The translations under genes were made by a program, and so were the position numbers. 64,000 nt of DNA, taken from the NCBI RefSeq assembly GCF_002198095.1, contig NZ_NHMK01000033.1, positions 1 to 64,000 on the forward strand, written 5' to 3'. The notes below the pieces were generated by a model, which had not been told where the DNA came from, ran no database searches, and worked only from the letters and a program-made list of their open reading frames with translations. This document shows positions 38,196-49,763 of this stretch, piece after piece (positions within the stretch are counted from its first letter, which is position 1; each line of letters begins with the position of its first letter). The stretch comes from Deinococcus indicus (lineage in GTDB: Bacteria; Deinococcota; Deinococci; Deinococcales; Deinococcaceae).

Positions 38196-38872
38196 CCGGC
38201 GAACTCCGCAGCCTGCTCAGCCCCCGCCTCCAGCCTCCCCGGACCGTCGCGGAGTGGCTGGAAGTCGCCACCGACGGCCTGACCCCCGAAGCCGCTCACC
38301 GCGTCCGCCACGACTACCTGAACCACCTTCAGGACACCCTCGCAGCCCAGCCTGACCTGACCCACACCGACATCCTGCGCCGCTGGGGCTCCGCGCACAC
38401 CGCCAACCGCGAACTGCGGCGCACCCACCTGACCGTCCGGGACGCCCGCCGCCTGCCCCCCCGCCACCTCAGCCTGGGCGGCAGCCTGTGGTCCGCGTCC
38501 GCCCCGGTGGCTGGCCTGACGGTCGCCGCACTGCCGGACCTGCGGCGCGGCGAAGCCGTCACCCCCTTCCTGCTGAGCGTGGGCATCCTGACCGCACTGG
38601 CCCTGCTGCGCTGGTGGGTGCTGTCCCGACCGCTGCCCCCCACCCGCCGCACCGCTGCGTACTGGCTGACCGAGCCCCTCGGCGGCGCCCTCATGGCCGG
38701 TCTGGTGGCCGCCCTGTGGTTCCTGCACACCGGCACCCTGACCCCCGACCGACTGATGGCCTGGACCCGCGAACCCGCCTCCTGGGTTGCCCTGAGCTTC
38801 TTATCCTTGCACATCTGGCGACTCTCGCTCGCCGTGAACGCCAGCCGCAAACTCGGCGCGGAGACAGCGTGA
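38192..38872 (+). CDS. PadR-linked membrane protein 1 (prefix domain plus TMs)
   Basis: 226 residues. The ATG overlaps the padR stop. The first 75 residues are soluble and helical (TVAEWLEVATDGLTPEAAHRVRHDYLNHLQ, RRWGSAHTANRELRRTHLTV), a divergent form of the domain in the next genes. Four hydrophobic segments follow to the end. There is no enzymatic motif. It probably forms a complex with the next three membrane proteins. The role is unknown. Confidence 0.85.
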   Translation: MTGELRSLLSPRLQPPRTVAEWLEVATDGLTPEAAHRVRHDYLNHLQDTLAAQPDLTHTDILRRWGSAHTANRELRRTHLTVRDARRLPPRHLSLGGSLWSASAPVAGLTVAALPDLRRGEAVTPFLLSVGILTALALLRWWVLSRPLPPTRRTAAYWLTEPLGGALMAGLVAALWFLHTGTLTPDRLMAWTREPASWVALSFLSLHIWRLSLAVNASRKLGAETA

Positions 38873-39048
38873 CCCTGCACGACTGGCTGACCGTGGCCCT
38901 CCGCAATCTCGCCCCCGCCGCACAGGAGCGCATGACCGCCGAGTACCGCGCCCATGTGCAGGACGCCATGATGGGCGGGCTGACCGAACCGGAAGCCGTC
39001 GCCACCCTGGGCGACCCCGCGCAGGTGAACCGCGCGCTGCGGCGCACC
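38869..39048 (+). repeat. Direct repeat unit 1 (prefix-domain coding)
   Basis: 180 bases from the GTG of protein 2 are nearly identical to 39474-39653 at the start of protein 3. They encode 60 residues with 55 identical. The similarity stops abruptly after NRALRRT. Confidence 0.9.
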
Positions 39049-39477
39049 CAGTTGACGGTGCAGGACGAGCGGTGGTTGCGGCACCTGACCTCGCCGGGAA
39101 CGCGCACGCGCCGCGAGTCACGCCGGGTGCTGTGGCTCCTGCCGCTGTGCCTGCCCGCCTGCGCCTTCATCTTTCAGCTGATCTTCGGGCTGTACGTGAG
39201 CTGGTCGTGGCTGACTGCGACCGCTGTGGTGGGTGCGGTTACTCTGGTCCTACTGGCCGATCTGCGCATGGGCGACACCCTGCAGGCGGGCCTCCGCTCG
39301 TCCCGGCGTGGCATGACCCTGTTTGCGGCGCTGCTGCTCGCGTTGCTGCTCGCCCCGTGGCCCGCACCCCTGTCGCTGCCCGCGCAGTTGTCCCTGCTGG
39401 CCGGACTGGCGCTGCTCGCGCTGGCAGCGTGGCGACTGTCCAGCCTGCCGCGCAAACTCACGGATGTGCCGACGTGA
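38869..39477 (+). CDS. PadR-linked membrane protein 2 (HAAS/DUF1700-like domain plus TMs)
   Basis: 202 residues from a GTG that overlaps the previous stop (GTGA). The N-terminal 60 residues have the helical pattern with LAPAAQERMTAEYRAHVQDA and GLTEPEAVATLGDPAQVNRAL, similar to the HAAS/permease-prefix type. About five hydrophobic segments follow. The N-terminal 60 residues differ from those of the next protein by only five residues, while the membrane parts are unrelated, which points to a recent domain exchange. Confidence 0.87.
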   Translation: MTLHDWLTVALRNLAPAAQERMTAEYRAHVQDAMMGGLTEPEAVATLGDPAQVNRALRRTQLTVQDERWLRHLTSPGTRTRRESRRVLWLLPLCLPACAFIFQLIFGLYVSWSWLTATAVVGAVTLVLLADLRMGDTLQAGLRSSRRGMTLFAALLLALLLAPWPAPLSLPAQLSLLAGLALLALAAWRLSSLPRKLTDVPT

Positions 39478-39653
39478 CCCTGTACGACTGGCTGAACGTC
39501 GCGCTGCGCGACCTCGCCCCCGCCGCACAGGAGCGTATGACCGCCGAGTACCACGCACACGTTCAGGACGCCATGACAGGTGGACTGACCGAACCGGAAG
39601 CCGTCGCTACCCTGGGCGACCCCGCGCAGGTGAACCGCGCACTGCGGCGCACG
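39474..39653 (+). repeat. Direct repeat unit 2 (prefix-domain coding)
   Basis: Second copy of the 180-base unit at 38869-39048, 605 bases downstream. The short distance makes recombination between the copies possible. Confidence 0.9.
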
Positions 39654-40049
39654 TACGCCACAGATCAGGAATTGAGGAACGGGCAGGGTCCGAAGGTGTG
39701 GTGGCTCATGCTGCTGCTGGTCGCGGGGTACGGGCTATCCGCGCTGTGGTTTGAACAGGCTGTCGAAGCTGTTGCAGCGGCCACCGCCCTCGTGCTGGCC
39801 TGCCTGGCATGGGTGCTCGTACGAAGCGAACCACGGCCGGTCAGGAATCTCCTGCTGGCCACGACCGGACCGTGGCTCTTCAACTTCACCTTATGGCTGG
39901 GCTGGAGCGTGCAGGCGTGGCTGGGTGATCCGCCCTCCTTCGGGGCCATCCTATGGCTGCTGACAGTCCTATGGGTGGTATGGCTGGTCGACACCATGCA
40001 ACAGGCCCGCCGGATGCGGCGCACCCTGACCCTCGGGGGCCGGGCGTGA
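39474..40049 (+). CDS. PadR-linked membrane protein 3 (HAAS/DUF1700-like domain plus TMs)
   Basis: 191 residues from a GTG overlapping the previous stop. The prefix domain is nearly the same as in protein 2 (differences H/Y, T/N, N/D, R/H, M/T), and after residue 60 a different set of about four membrane helices follows (WWLMLLLVAGYGLSALWF). Base usage inside the membrane part is less GC-biased than in the neighbours. The paired prefix suggests that both proteins dock to the same partner. Confidence 0.87.
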   Translation: MTLYDWLNVALRDLAPAAQERMTAEYHAHVQDAMTGGLTEPEAVATLGDPAQVNRALRRTYATDQELRNGQGPKVWWLMLLLVAGYGLSALWFEQAVEAVAAATALVLACLAWVLVRSEPRPVRNLLLATTGPWLFNFTLWLGWSVQAWLGDPPSFGAILWLLTVLWVVWLVDTMQQARRMRRTLTLGGRA

Positions 40050-40735
40050 CTCCGGCTGATCTGAACGCGGATCTGGCCGCCTATCTGGATGAGGTGACGG
40101 CGCCGTTCCCGGAGGATTCGGCGGCGCGCATCCGGGCGGACCTGACCGGGCATGTGCTGGAGGCCGTGGCGCCGGGTGAGCCGGACGCTGCGGCCATCCG
40201 GGAGGCGCTGGCGGCCCTGGGTCCGGCGGCCGAGGTGCGGGCGGCGCTGGAGGGGCAGTTCTTCACGCGGGCGGACGTGGCGTGGCTGGAGCGGGACGGG
40301 CAGGTGCGGCGCCTGCTGACGGATGGCGTGAAAGCTTCCGGGCCGCTGTGGCGGGCAACCCTGGGAATCCTGGGCGGCGTGGGCCTGTTGACGTGGCTGA
40401 TCTGCGGCTGGCCGGGAATCCCCGCGCTGATCGGGTCACGGAGCTTCACGTGGGCGGTGCCTGCGCTGCTGGCTCTGGAACTGGTGCTGTTGGAGTCCGT
40501 GCGGCGGTTGATCCTGCGGCAGCCCGCACGGTCCGCAGCGGTGTTGCACCGCATGTATGGCACGCTGTTGGCCCCGTTGGGATTCGCGCTGAGTCTGCCG
40601 GTGTTCGCGCCGGATGTGGTGACGGAACCGCTTCTGCTGGCGGCGGCTCTGGGCGCGGCGCTGCTGTGGGCGTACCTGACGCGTCCGCGTGAGGCGCTGA
40701 CCCTGGCCGGGAAAGCGTGGCGGGGTGCGCGGTGA
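40046..40735 (+). CDS. PadR-linked membrane protein 4 (divergent prefix domain plus TMs)
   Basis: 229 residues from a GTG overlapping the previous stop. The N-terminus (LNADLAAYLDEVTAPFPEDSAARIRADLTGHVLEA, then ALAALGPAAEVRAAL) keeps the helix pattern of the prefix domain with little identity to the others. Helices follow near 105-125, 135-155, 180-200 and 205-220. It ends the coupled gene chain. The next gene, a nitroreductase, starts 18 bases later and may be in the same operon. Confidence 0.85.
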   Translation: MTPADLNADLAAYLDEVTAPFPEDSAARIRADLTGHVLEAVAPGEPDAAAIREALAALGPAAEVRAALEGQFFTRADVAWLERDGQVRRLLTDGVKASGPLWRATLGILGGVGLLTWLICGWPGIPALIGSRSFTWAVPALLALELVLLESVRRLILRQPARSAAVLHRMYGTLLAPLGFALSLPVFAPDVVTEPLLLAAALGAALLWAYLTRPREALTLAGKAWRGAR

Positions 40736-40753
40736 GGACGGCATAGTGGGGGC

Positions 40754-41350
40754 ATGACGACGCTGGACGCTACCTTTCCCCCCGCTGCCCTGACGGTGCT
40801 GGACGTGATCCGTGCGCGCCGCACGGTGGATATCGGTCTGCTGAAACCCGACGCGGTGCCGCGTGAGGTGACCGAGGCGATTCTGGAGGCGGGGATCTGG
40901 GCGCCGAATCACGGGCGTACCGAGCCGTGGCGCTTCACGGTGTTCACGGGTGAGGGGCGCGCGAGGCTGGCGGAGGTGTTCGCGCAGGCGTACGCGGCGG
41001 GCACCGCGCCGGACCGTGAGGACGAATCGGCGCTGGAGTCGCAGCGGGCGCGGGCGTGGCGGGCGCCGCTGTGGATCAGCCTGGAACTACACATGCCCGA
41101 GAAGCCGAAGATGCCCGAGTGGGAGGAGCAGGCGGCGCTGGCGTGCGCGGCGCAGAACATGTGGCTGGCGGCGACGGCGTTCGGGCTGGTCGGGAAGTGG
41201 GTGAGCGGGCCGGTGATGGTCAGTCCGGTGGCGGCGCAGGCGCTGGGCGCGCCGAAACTGCTGGGGTTGCTGGTGCTGGGCTACCCGGCGGCCGAGCGGC
41301 ACGCGGCGACCCGCGCGCCTCTGGCGGACAAGGTCACCTGGGTGGAGTGA
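40754..41350 (+). CDS. Nitroreductase-family flavoprotein
   Basis: 198 residues. FMN-type nitroreductase fold with IRARRTVDIG, LEAGIWAPNHGRTEPWRFTVFTG and, in the C-terminal half, AQNMWLAATAFGLVGKWVSG and LGLLVLGYP. The N-terminal RRTVR-like and WAPNHGRTEPWRF patterns match the YdjA/TTHA0425-like group. It reduces quinones or nitro compounds using NAD(P)H, with the substrate unknown. It lies just after the PadR set on the same strand. Confidence 0.88.
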   Translation: MTTLDATFPPAALTVLDVIRARRTVDIGLLKPDAVPREVTEAILEAGIWAPNHGRTEPWRFTVFTGEGRARLAEVFAQAYAAGTAPDREDESALESQRARAWRAPLWISLELHMPEKPKMPEWEEQAALACAAQNMWLAATAFGLVGKWVSGPVMVSPVAAQALGAPKLLGLLVLGYPAAERHAATRAPLADKVTWVE

Positions 41351-41365
41351 CGGGCGGCATCCGGG

Positions 41366-42412
41366 TTACAGGTTGTCCCTGAAGAACTGCACGCTGCGGT
41401 TCAGGGCGGTGCGGAGGTTGCGGGACAGGTTGTGGTCGTCGCCCTCGTAGCGGTACGCCTCGACGCCCTGCCCAGCGTTGCGCAGGTCGTCGGCGAGGTT
41501 CTTCTGGAACGAGTACGGCACGTCGGCGTCGTTCGTGCCGTGGTGCAGCTGGATGGGCCGGCCGTTCAGTTCCCGCAGGTAGGCGTTGGGGCTCAGGAGG
41601 CGCAGGTAGCGGCGGTTCAGGGCGTCCAGCGTGCGCTTCTCGCCGGGGGGTGGGTTCCAGTCGGTGGACAGCACGTCGTAGCTGGCGATCACGCCCGCCC
41701 ACAGTGAGGCGGCTTTCAGGCGGGGGTCCACGATCATGGCTTTCAGGCTCAGCTGGCCGCCCATGGAGTGCCCCCACAGGCCCAGGCGGTCGGGGTTCAC
41801 GCGCGGGTCGCGCCGGAGGCTGGCGGCGGCGTTCAGGACGTCCACGGTGTAGCCGGGGTCGTTGTAGCCGCCGCGCGCCTCTCCCTCGCTGCTGCCGTGC
41901 CCCCGGTAGTCGCTTTTCAGGGTGACGAAGCCCGCGCGGGCAAAGGCGTCCTGGTACGCCACGTAGCGTTCGGTGGTGCGGTACTCGGCGGGCGGGATAT
42001 ACCCGTGGTTGAACACGATGGCGGGCCACCCGTCCTTCGGCGGTGTGCCGCGCGGCACGGTCAGCAGCGCGTTGATCCGAAGGCCCTCGGACTGGTAGCT
42101 GACCACCTGCCGGGTGTAATTGCTGCCCGGCGCCAGGGTCTGCCGCACCGTCAGGGCGCTGCCGGGGTACTCGCGGGCCTTGAGGGCCTGGATGCTGACC
42201 GGGTTGCGGGCCACGGCGGCCTTCAGGGCGGTGTCACCGAAGTCCGGGAGGCGGCTGTCCCCTTGCGGCGGCGCCTCTCCGGGCGCGGCGGGCGTGCCCG
42301 TGACCGGCGGGTTCCAGGGCAGGCGGAACGGCAGCGATTCCGGCTGCGTGACTGCCACGAACGCCGCCCCGAGGATCAGCGCGAACAGTACAAGGTTGAT
42401 CAGGCGGCGCAC
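41366..42412 (-). CDS. Secreted/anchored alpha/beta hydrolase (prolyl-oligopeptidase type), copy 2
   Basis: 348 residues from a GTG at 42412, placed four bases after the stop of the paralogue. An N-terminal membrane helix is followed by the hydrolase: FNHGYIPPAEYRTTERYVAYQDAF-type oxyanion region, GLWGHSMGG nucleophile motif (Ser), then an Asp in HGTNDADVP and His in GDDHNL. It closely matches the neighbour in the segment around RALTVRQTLA-GSNYTRQVVSYQS (positions given in the paralogue). The natural substrate, peptide or ester, is unknown. Confidence 0.9.
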   Translation of the reverse strand: MRRLINLVLFALILGAAFVAVTQPESLPFRLPWNPPVTGTPAAPGEAPPQGDSRLPDFGDTALKAAVARNPVSIQALKAREYPGSALTVRQTLAPGSNYTRQVVSYQSEGLRINALLTVPRGTPPKDGWPAIVFNHGYIPPAEYRTTERYVAYQDAFARAGFVTLKSDYRGHGSSEGEARGGYNDPGYTVDVLNAAASLRRDPRVNPDRLGLWGHSMGGQLSLKAMIVDPRLKAASLWAGVIASYDVLSTDWNPPPGEKRTLDALNRRYLRLLSPNAYLRELNGRPIQLHHGTNDADVPYSFQKNLADDLRNAGQGVEAYRYEGDDHNLSRNLRTALNRSVQFFRDNL

Positions 42413-42416
42413 AGGG

Positions 42417-43415
42417 TTACAGCCGCTCCCGGAAGAACTGCACGCTGCGGTCCAGGGCCGTGCGGAGGTTCCCGGACAGGTTGTGGTTGTCGCCGGGGTA
42501 CACGTAGTTGCCGCCCAGTTTCCCCAGCGGGCGCAGCTGCGCGGCCAGGGCCGTGTGGAAGGCGACGGGGACGTCCTCGTCGTTCGTGCCGATGTGCAGC
42601 TGTACCGGGCCGCCCAGGTCACGCAGGTACGTGTTCGCGCTGAGTTTGTTCCAGAAGGTGGGGTTCTCGCGGGGCGTGCCGTATTTCTCGACGGCCCGCT
42701 TGCGCAGGTTCAGCACGGCGCTGGGAATGCTGGCCGGGACGGGCGCGCGGCGCGTCCAGCTGTTCATCAGCTGGTCGTAGTCCCCGACCACGCCCGCCCA
42801 GATCACGCCCGCTTTCACGCCGGGGTCGATGGCCATGGCCCGCAGGCTCAGGAAGCCGCCCATGGAGTGGCCCCACATGCCGATCCGGGCCGGGTTCACG
42901 CGCGGGTCGCGTTTCAGGCTGCCCAGGGCGTTCATCACGTCGGTCGTGTAGCCCGGCGCGTAGTACCCGCCGAGCGCCTCGCCCTGCGAACTACCGTGCC
43001 CCCGGTAATCGCTTTTCAGCGTGATGAACCCGGCCCGCGCGAAGGCGTCCTGGTACGCCACGTAGCGTTCGGTCGTGCGGTACACCTTCGGGGGCACGTA
43101 CCCGTGATTGAACACGATGGCGGGCCACCCGCCCTTCGGGGGCGTGCCGCGCGGCACGGTCAGCAGCGCATTGATCCGCAGGCCCTCGGACTGGTAACTC
43201 ACGACCTGCCGGCTGTAGTTGCTCCCTGCCGCCAGGGTCTGCCGGACCGTCAGCGCGCTGCCCGGATACCCGCCCTTCTGGAAGGTCTGCCGGGCCGCCG
43301 GGATGCTCATCTGCGCGGCGTCCACGCGGGCCAGTGCCGCCGCAGACTGCGCGGACGCCAGGGAGGACGGCGCGGCCAGACACACGGCCAGGAGGGCAAG
43401 ACGCGGCGGGTTCAT
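42417..43415 (-). CDS. Secreted alpha/beta hydrolase (prolyl-oligopeptidase type), copy 1
   Basis: 332 residues. A signal peptide (LALLAVCLAAPSSLASA) precedes a short linker and the hydrolase domain with FNHGYVPPKVYRTTERYV, LKSDYRGHGSSQGEA, the nucleophile motif MWGHSMGG, and the Asp and His in IGTNDEDVP and GDNHNL. Tandem duplicate of 41366-42412. The two probably share a promoter in the 43416-43846 gap. Subtle changes in the substrate pocket may give different specificity. Confidence 0.9.
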   Translation of the reverse strand: MNPPRLALLAVCLAAPSSLASAQSAAALARVDAAQMSIPAARQTFQKGGYPGSALTVRQTLAAGSNYSRQVVSYQSEGLRINALLTVPRGTPPKGGWPAIVFNHGYVPPKVYRTTERYVAYQDAFARAGFITLKSDYRGHGSSQGEALGGYYAPGYTTDVMNALGSLKRDPRVNPARIGMWGHSMGGFLSLRAMAIDPGVKAGVIWAGVVGDYDQLMNSWTRRAPVPASIPSAVLNLRKRAVEKYGTPRENPTFWNKLSANTYLRDLGGPVQLHIGTNDEDVPVAFHTALAAQLRPLGKLGGNYVYPGDNHNLSGNLRTALDRSVQFFRERL

Positions 43416-43512
43416 ACCCCTGAACGTAGAGCGATCGGGCGCCGCGCACTGCGGCTGAGCCGACCTTCTGCCCTTCAGGTTTTTCCCAGTCGCCCCTCAT
43501 GGGCGCGCGGGC

Positions 43513-43593
43513 TCAGCGGCTCAGGTCGTAGGAGGTCAGCGTGGTGAACGGGGCGACACTCAGAAGCAGCAGGGCAGGCAGAACGGAACGCAT
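43513..43593 (-). CDS. Possible 26-residue hydrophobic peptide
   Basis: ATG at 43593 with GGAGGT only one base upstream, giving MRSVLPALLLLSVAPFTT followed by an LTSYDLSR end. It resembles a signal peptide without a mature protein. It could be a truncated gene or chance. There is no family match. Confidence 0.25.
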   Translation of the reverse strand: MRSVLPALLLLSVAPFTTLTSYDLSR

Positions 43594-43693
43594 GACCTCC
43601 AGGGTACTGGAGTCCGTGGCGAGGCGGGTGTGCGGCGACCCGGCTGGCCCGCCAACTGACCTGAAATCCAACTGAGAAAGGGCTGAAGTGGCC

Positions 43694-43722
43694 TTGTGGT
43701 GAGGCTCCATGAGCGTTATATT
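43694..43722 (+). promoter_or_regulatory. Candidate promoter of the Ig+PPC lipoprotein operon
   Basis: TTGTGG, a 17-base spacer, then TATATT (five of six -10 bases), in the AT-rich patch 125 bases before the lipoprotein start. Confidence 0.55.
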
Positions 43723-43846
43723 TGTTTTCCATAGCAACACAAACCCTGATTCCACATCAGGTGCCTGCACGGTCACGTCCGCCGGATTCCCTCCGCAGTT
43801 CGCCTTCCTCAAGGCGCACGTGCCCCACAGGTATCAAGGAGTTCCC

Positions 43847-44593
<747 letters not shown>

Positions 44594-44609
44594 ACCCCAG
44601 GAGAACCCC

Positions 44610-47231
<2,622 letters not shown>

Positions 47232-47254
47232 GCGCCTGACCACCCGAGCCCAAC

Positions 47255-47287
47255 GAAACGCCGCCCCGCAGACTGGGGCGGCGTTTT
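47255..47287. terminator. Bidirectional terminator between subtilase and cmk
   Basis: A perfect 12-bp stem, AAACGCCGCCCC with GGGGCGGCGTTT, loop GCAGACT, with TTTT on the plus side. Convergent genes. Confidence 0.9.
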
Positions 47288-47310
47288 CCATTCGGATCAG
47301 TGCAGTCGGT

Positions 47311-47928
47311 TCAGCGCAGTCGGGTCAGGATGGTGTCGATCACGCCCTGCAGGTCCAGTGGGCCGGTGTCGATGACCAGTGCGTCGGGGGCGGGGGCGCT
47401 CTGGACGGTGTCGAGTTCGTCGCGGCGTTGCAGGTCGGCCTCGATGGCGGGCACGTCTTCCGGGCGTTCGCGGGCGCGGCGCTCGGCGCGGATGCGGGCG
47501 CTGGCGGTCAGGTAGAACTTGTGCGGCGCGTGCGGGAACACGTTGGTGCCCATGTCGCGGCCCTCGGCGACGAAGGGTTCGGGCAGGGCGCGCAGCTGGG
47601 CGTCCACCCATTCACGCACCTCCGGCAGGGCGGCCACGACGCTGACTCCCCGGTCCACGCGGGTCGAGTGCAGGTCGTCGGTGAGGTCACGCTCACCCTG
47701 CCAGACGCGGTTCCCGCCGGCCAGGGGTTCCAGGCGGACCGGGTGGGTGCCCAGCAGTTTCAGCAGGCCGGGGGCGCCGCGCAGGTCCAGGTCCGCTTCC
47801 AGGCCCAGCAGGGTCGCAGCGCGGTACAGCAGGCCGCTGCTCACGTACGGCACGCCGAGTGCCTGCGCGACTCCCGAGGACACGCTGGATTTTCCGCTGG
47901 CCGCCACGCCGTCAATGGTCACGATCAT
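47311..47928 (-). CDS. cmk: Cytidylate kinase
   Basis: 205 residues from the ATG at 47928. The P-loop GVAASGKSS (about 7-15) sits in [50 protein letters not shown], the [10 protein letters not shown] motif and [13 protein letters not shown] are typical of bacterial CMP kinases. It phosphorylates CMP and dCMP. The upstream frame overlaps other genes antisense and is rejected. Divergent from the cyclophilin gene. Confidence 0.95.
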   Translation of the reverse strand: MIVTIDGVAASGKSSVSSGVAQALGVPYVSSGLLYRAATLLGLEADLDLRGAPGLLKLLGTHPVRLEPLAGGNRVWQGERDLTDDLHSTRVDRGVSVVAALPEVREWVDAQLRALPEPFVAEGRDMGTNVFPHAPHKFYLTASARIRAERRARERPEDVPAIEADLQRRDELDTVQSAPAPDALVIDTGPLDLQGVIDTILTRLR

Positions 47929-48024
47929 CAAGAGGGCAGTGTAGCGCGGCCGCGCCATCCGCGCCCCGACCTCATCCTTCTGCGTGACGCGCGGCGCGTC
48001 CGGGCCGCTACACTGGAGGGAACG

Positions 48025-48807
48025 ATGAAACACGCTGCCCTGATCCTGACCGCGCTTCTCGCACTGACCGCCTGCCAGCAGAAGGACGACGCGACCACGA
48101 CCGACACGAAGACGGACACGGCCGCGACGGACACCGCCACCGACACCCCGGCGACCGAGACGCCGGCCACGGACACGAAGGCGGACGCCGCTCCGGCCGT
48201 CACCGAGCCCGGCCCGGTCCCCGCCGGGTACACCGAGGTGCCGTTCCTGACGACCGAACCCAAGCGCGAGTTCGAGAGCGAGCCGGACATGGCCCTCACC
48301 GAGGGCAAGGACTACTACGCGCTGCTGGACACCAGCCGCGGTCAGATCCTGGTGGACCTGTACGAGCAGGAGACGCCGGTCACGGTGAACAACTTCGTGT
48401 TCCTGGCGCGCAACCACTACTTCGACGGCATCCGTTTCCACCGCGTGATCGACGGGTTCATGGCGCAGACCGGCGACCCCAAGAGCGTGGACGACAGCAA
48501 GAAGGCCGAGTGGGGCACCGGCGACCCCGGTTACAAGTTCGCGGACGAGTTCCGGCAGAAGCTGACCTTCGACAGCGGCGGCATTCTCGCCATGGCGAAC
48601 AGCGGCCCCGCCACGAACGGCAGCCAGTTCTTCATCACGTTCGAACCGACCGAGTTCCTGAACGGCAAGCACACCATCTTCGGGAAGGTCGTGACCGGCG
48701 ACGACACCCTGCCGAAACTGACCCGCACCATGGACCAGAGCAACGCCGAGATCGAGGGCGCCACCGCCGACGAGATCCTCAGCGTGCGGATTCTGACCAA
48801 GGGCTGA
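48025..48807 (+). CDS. Cyclophilin-type peptidyl-prolyl isomerase lipoprotein
   Basis: 260 residues from the ATG at 48025, with GGAGGG upstream. Lipoprotein signal with lipobox LTAC is followed by a Thr/Asp-rich spacer (about 20-60) of low complexity, then the cyclophilin domain with [31 protein letters not shown] and [11 protein letters not shown]. It assists folding of exported proteins at proline bonds. The spacer lets the domain reach away from the membrane. Confidence 0.93.
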   Translation: MKHAALILTALLALTACQQKDDATTTDTKTDTAATDTATDTPATETPATDTKADAAPAVTEPGPVPAGYTEVPFLTTEPKREFESEPDMALTEGKDYYALLDTSRGQILVDLYEQETPVTVNNFVFLARNHYFDGIRFHRVIDGFMAQTGDPKSVDDSKKAEWGTGDPGYKFADEFRQKLTFDSGGILAMANSGPATNGSQFFITFEPTEFLNGKHTIFGKVVTGDDTLPKLTRTMDQSNAEIEGATADEILSVRILTKG

Positions 48808-48850
48808 ACCGCGTTGCCGGCGGCGCGCTTCCCGTCCGGGGGCGCGCCGT

Positions 48851-49756
48851 CTACAGTTCCAGGCCGGTGGGCGTGGCGGCGCGGGCCGGAATGGCGGTCA
48901 GCAGGACCTCGTACTTGCCAGTCACGAACACCTTGAAGTCGTGTTTCTGGAGGCCACGCCGGGCGTTCGTCACGTCGGCGGCGAGCAGGCTCAGGTCCGG
49001 ACGGGCGTAGTTGCGCATCCGCGCGCCGTACGAGAGGGTGCCGTCCCGGTAGCGGGCGTTCGGGTACCCGAGGATCACTCCGCCGCCCGGCGTCAGGTGG
49101 TGGCGGCGCAGCGTGGAGAGCAGCACGTCCTGCGTGACGCCGGGGCTCTGGAGCAGACTCAGGGCCAGGATCAGGTCGAAGCGGCCCAGTTCTGGTGGCA
49201 GGGCATTCACATCGGCCACGTGGATGGTCGCCTGGGGCCAGCGGTCGCGGGCGGCCTGCGCGGCGGCCGGGTCGAGCTCCACGCCCACCACCGTCAGCGC
49301 GCGGTCCGGGAAGGCCAGCGGCAGGGCGGCCAGTTCATGCCCGGCGTTCAGGCCCAGCGCCAGCACCCGCCCGCCCTGGGGGGGGTTCACGCGGCGCAGC
49401 GCCTCGACGAACGTCGCCAGGAAGACGGGGTCCTCCAGCTTGTTCACCCGCGCCCAGTCGCCGTCCGGGCCGTACCCGGCGTGATCCGGGTCGCGGGCCG
49501 GGGCATGGGCCCGCAGGGTCAGGCGCACCCGCCCCTCCCCTGCCCGGTCCGGGGTCAGGAGGTGCGCGCCGAGCAGGTCCGCGAGGTCCGTCCAGGTGCT
49601 CCAGGGGCGGTGGATGCCGTGCGGGGTCCCCTCGCCCGCGTACAGGCCCAGGCCTGCGTCGGGGTCGGGCACCTCGAAGGTCACCTCGCCCGCCGCGCGC
49701 AGAGTGTCACGCACGGCGGGCAGGAGGACGCTCATGGGTTCAGTCGTGAAGCGCAC
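48851..49756 (-). CDS. SAM-dependent class I methyltransferase
   Basis: 301 residues from the ATG at 49756 (an ATG at 49735 is also possible). SAM-binding motif I lies in [16 protein letters not shown] around residue 150, with [15 protein letters not shown] as motif II and [14 protein letters not shown] as motif IV region. The first 130 residues are not like a standard methyltransferase and may bind the substrate. The substrate is unknown. It follows trmB by seven bases in one operon with the FAD gene. Confidence 0.85.
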   Translation of the reverse strand: MRFTTEPMSVLLPAVRDTLRAAGEVTFEVPDPDAGLGLYAGEGTPHGIHRPWSTWTDLADLLGAHLLTPDRAGEGRVRLTLRAHAPARDPDHAGYGPDGDWARVNKLEDPVFLATFVEALRRVNPPQGGRVLALGLNAGHELAALPLAFPDRALTVVGVELDPAAAQAARDRWPQATIHVADVNALPPELGRFDLILALSLLQSPGVTQDVLLSTLRRHHLTPGGGVILGYPNARYRDGTLSYGARMRNYARPDLSLLAADVTNARRGLQKHDFKVFVTGKYEVLLTAIPARAATPTGLEL

Positions 49757-49763
49757 CGGCCGG

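Larger units (their letters stand above)
43416..43846 (+). other. 431-base region between hydrolase operon and lipoprotein gene
   Basis: The region holds the divergent promoters. Around 43700-43765 it is unusually AT-rich for this genome (GTTATATTTGTTTTCC). CCTGAT/ATCAGG at 43746-43762 is a small hairpin. A short peptide-like ORF (43513-43593, minus) is listed separately. Confidence 0.5.

Noticed and set aside
42120..43547. Plus-strand frame opposite the two hydrolases
   Set aside because: Antisense frame with Arg/Gly-rich translation; both minus-strand genes have full catalytic motifs.
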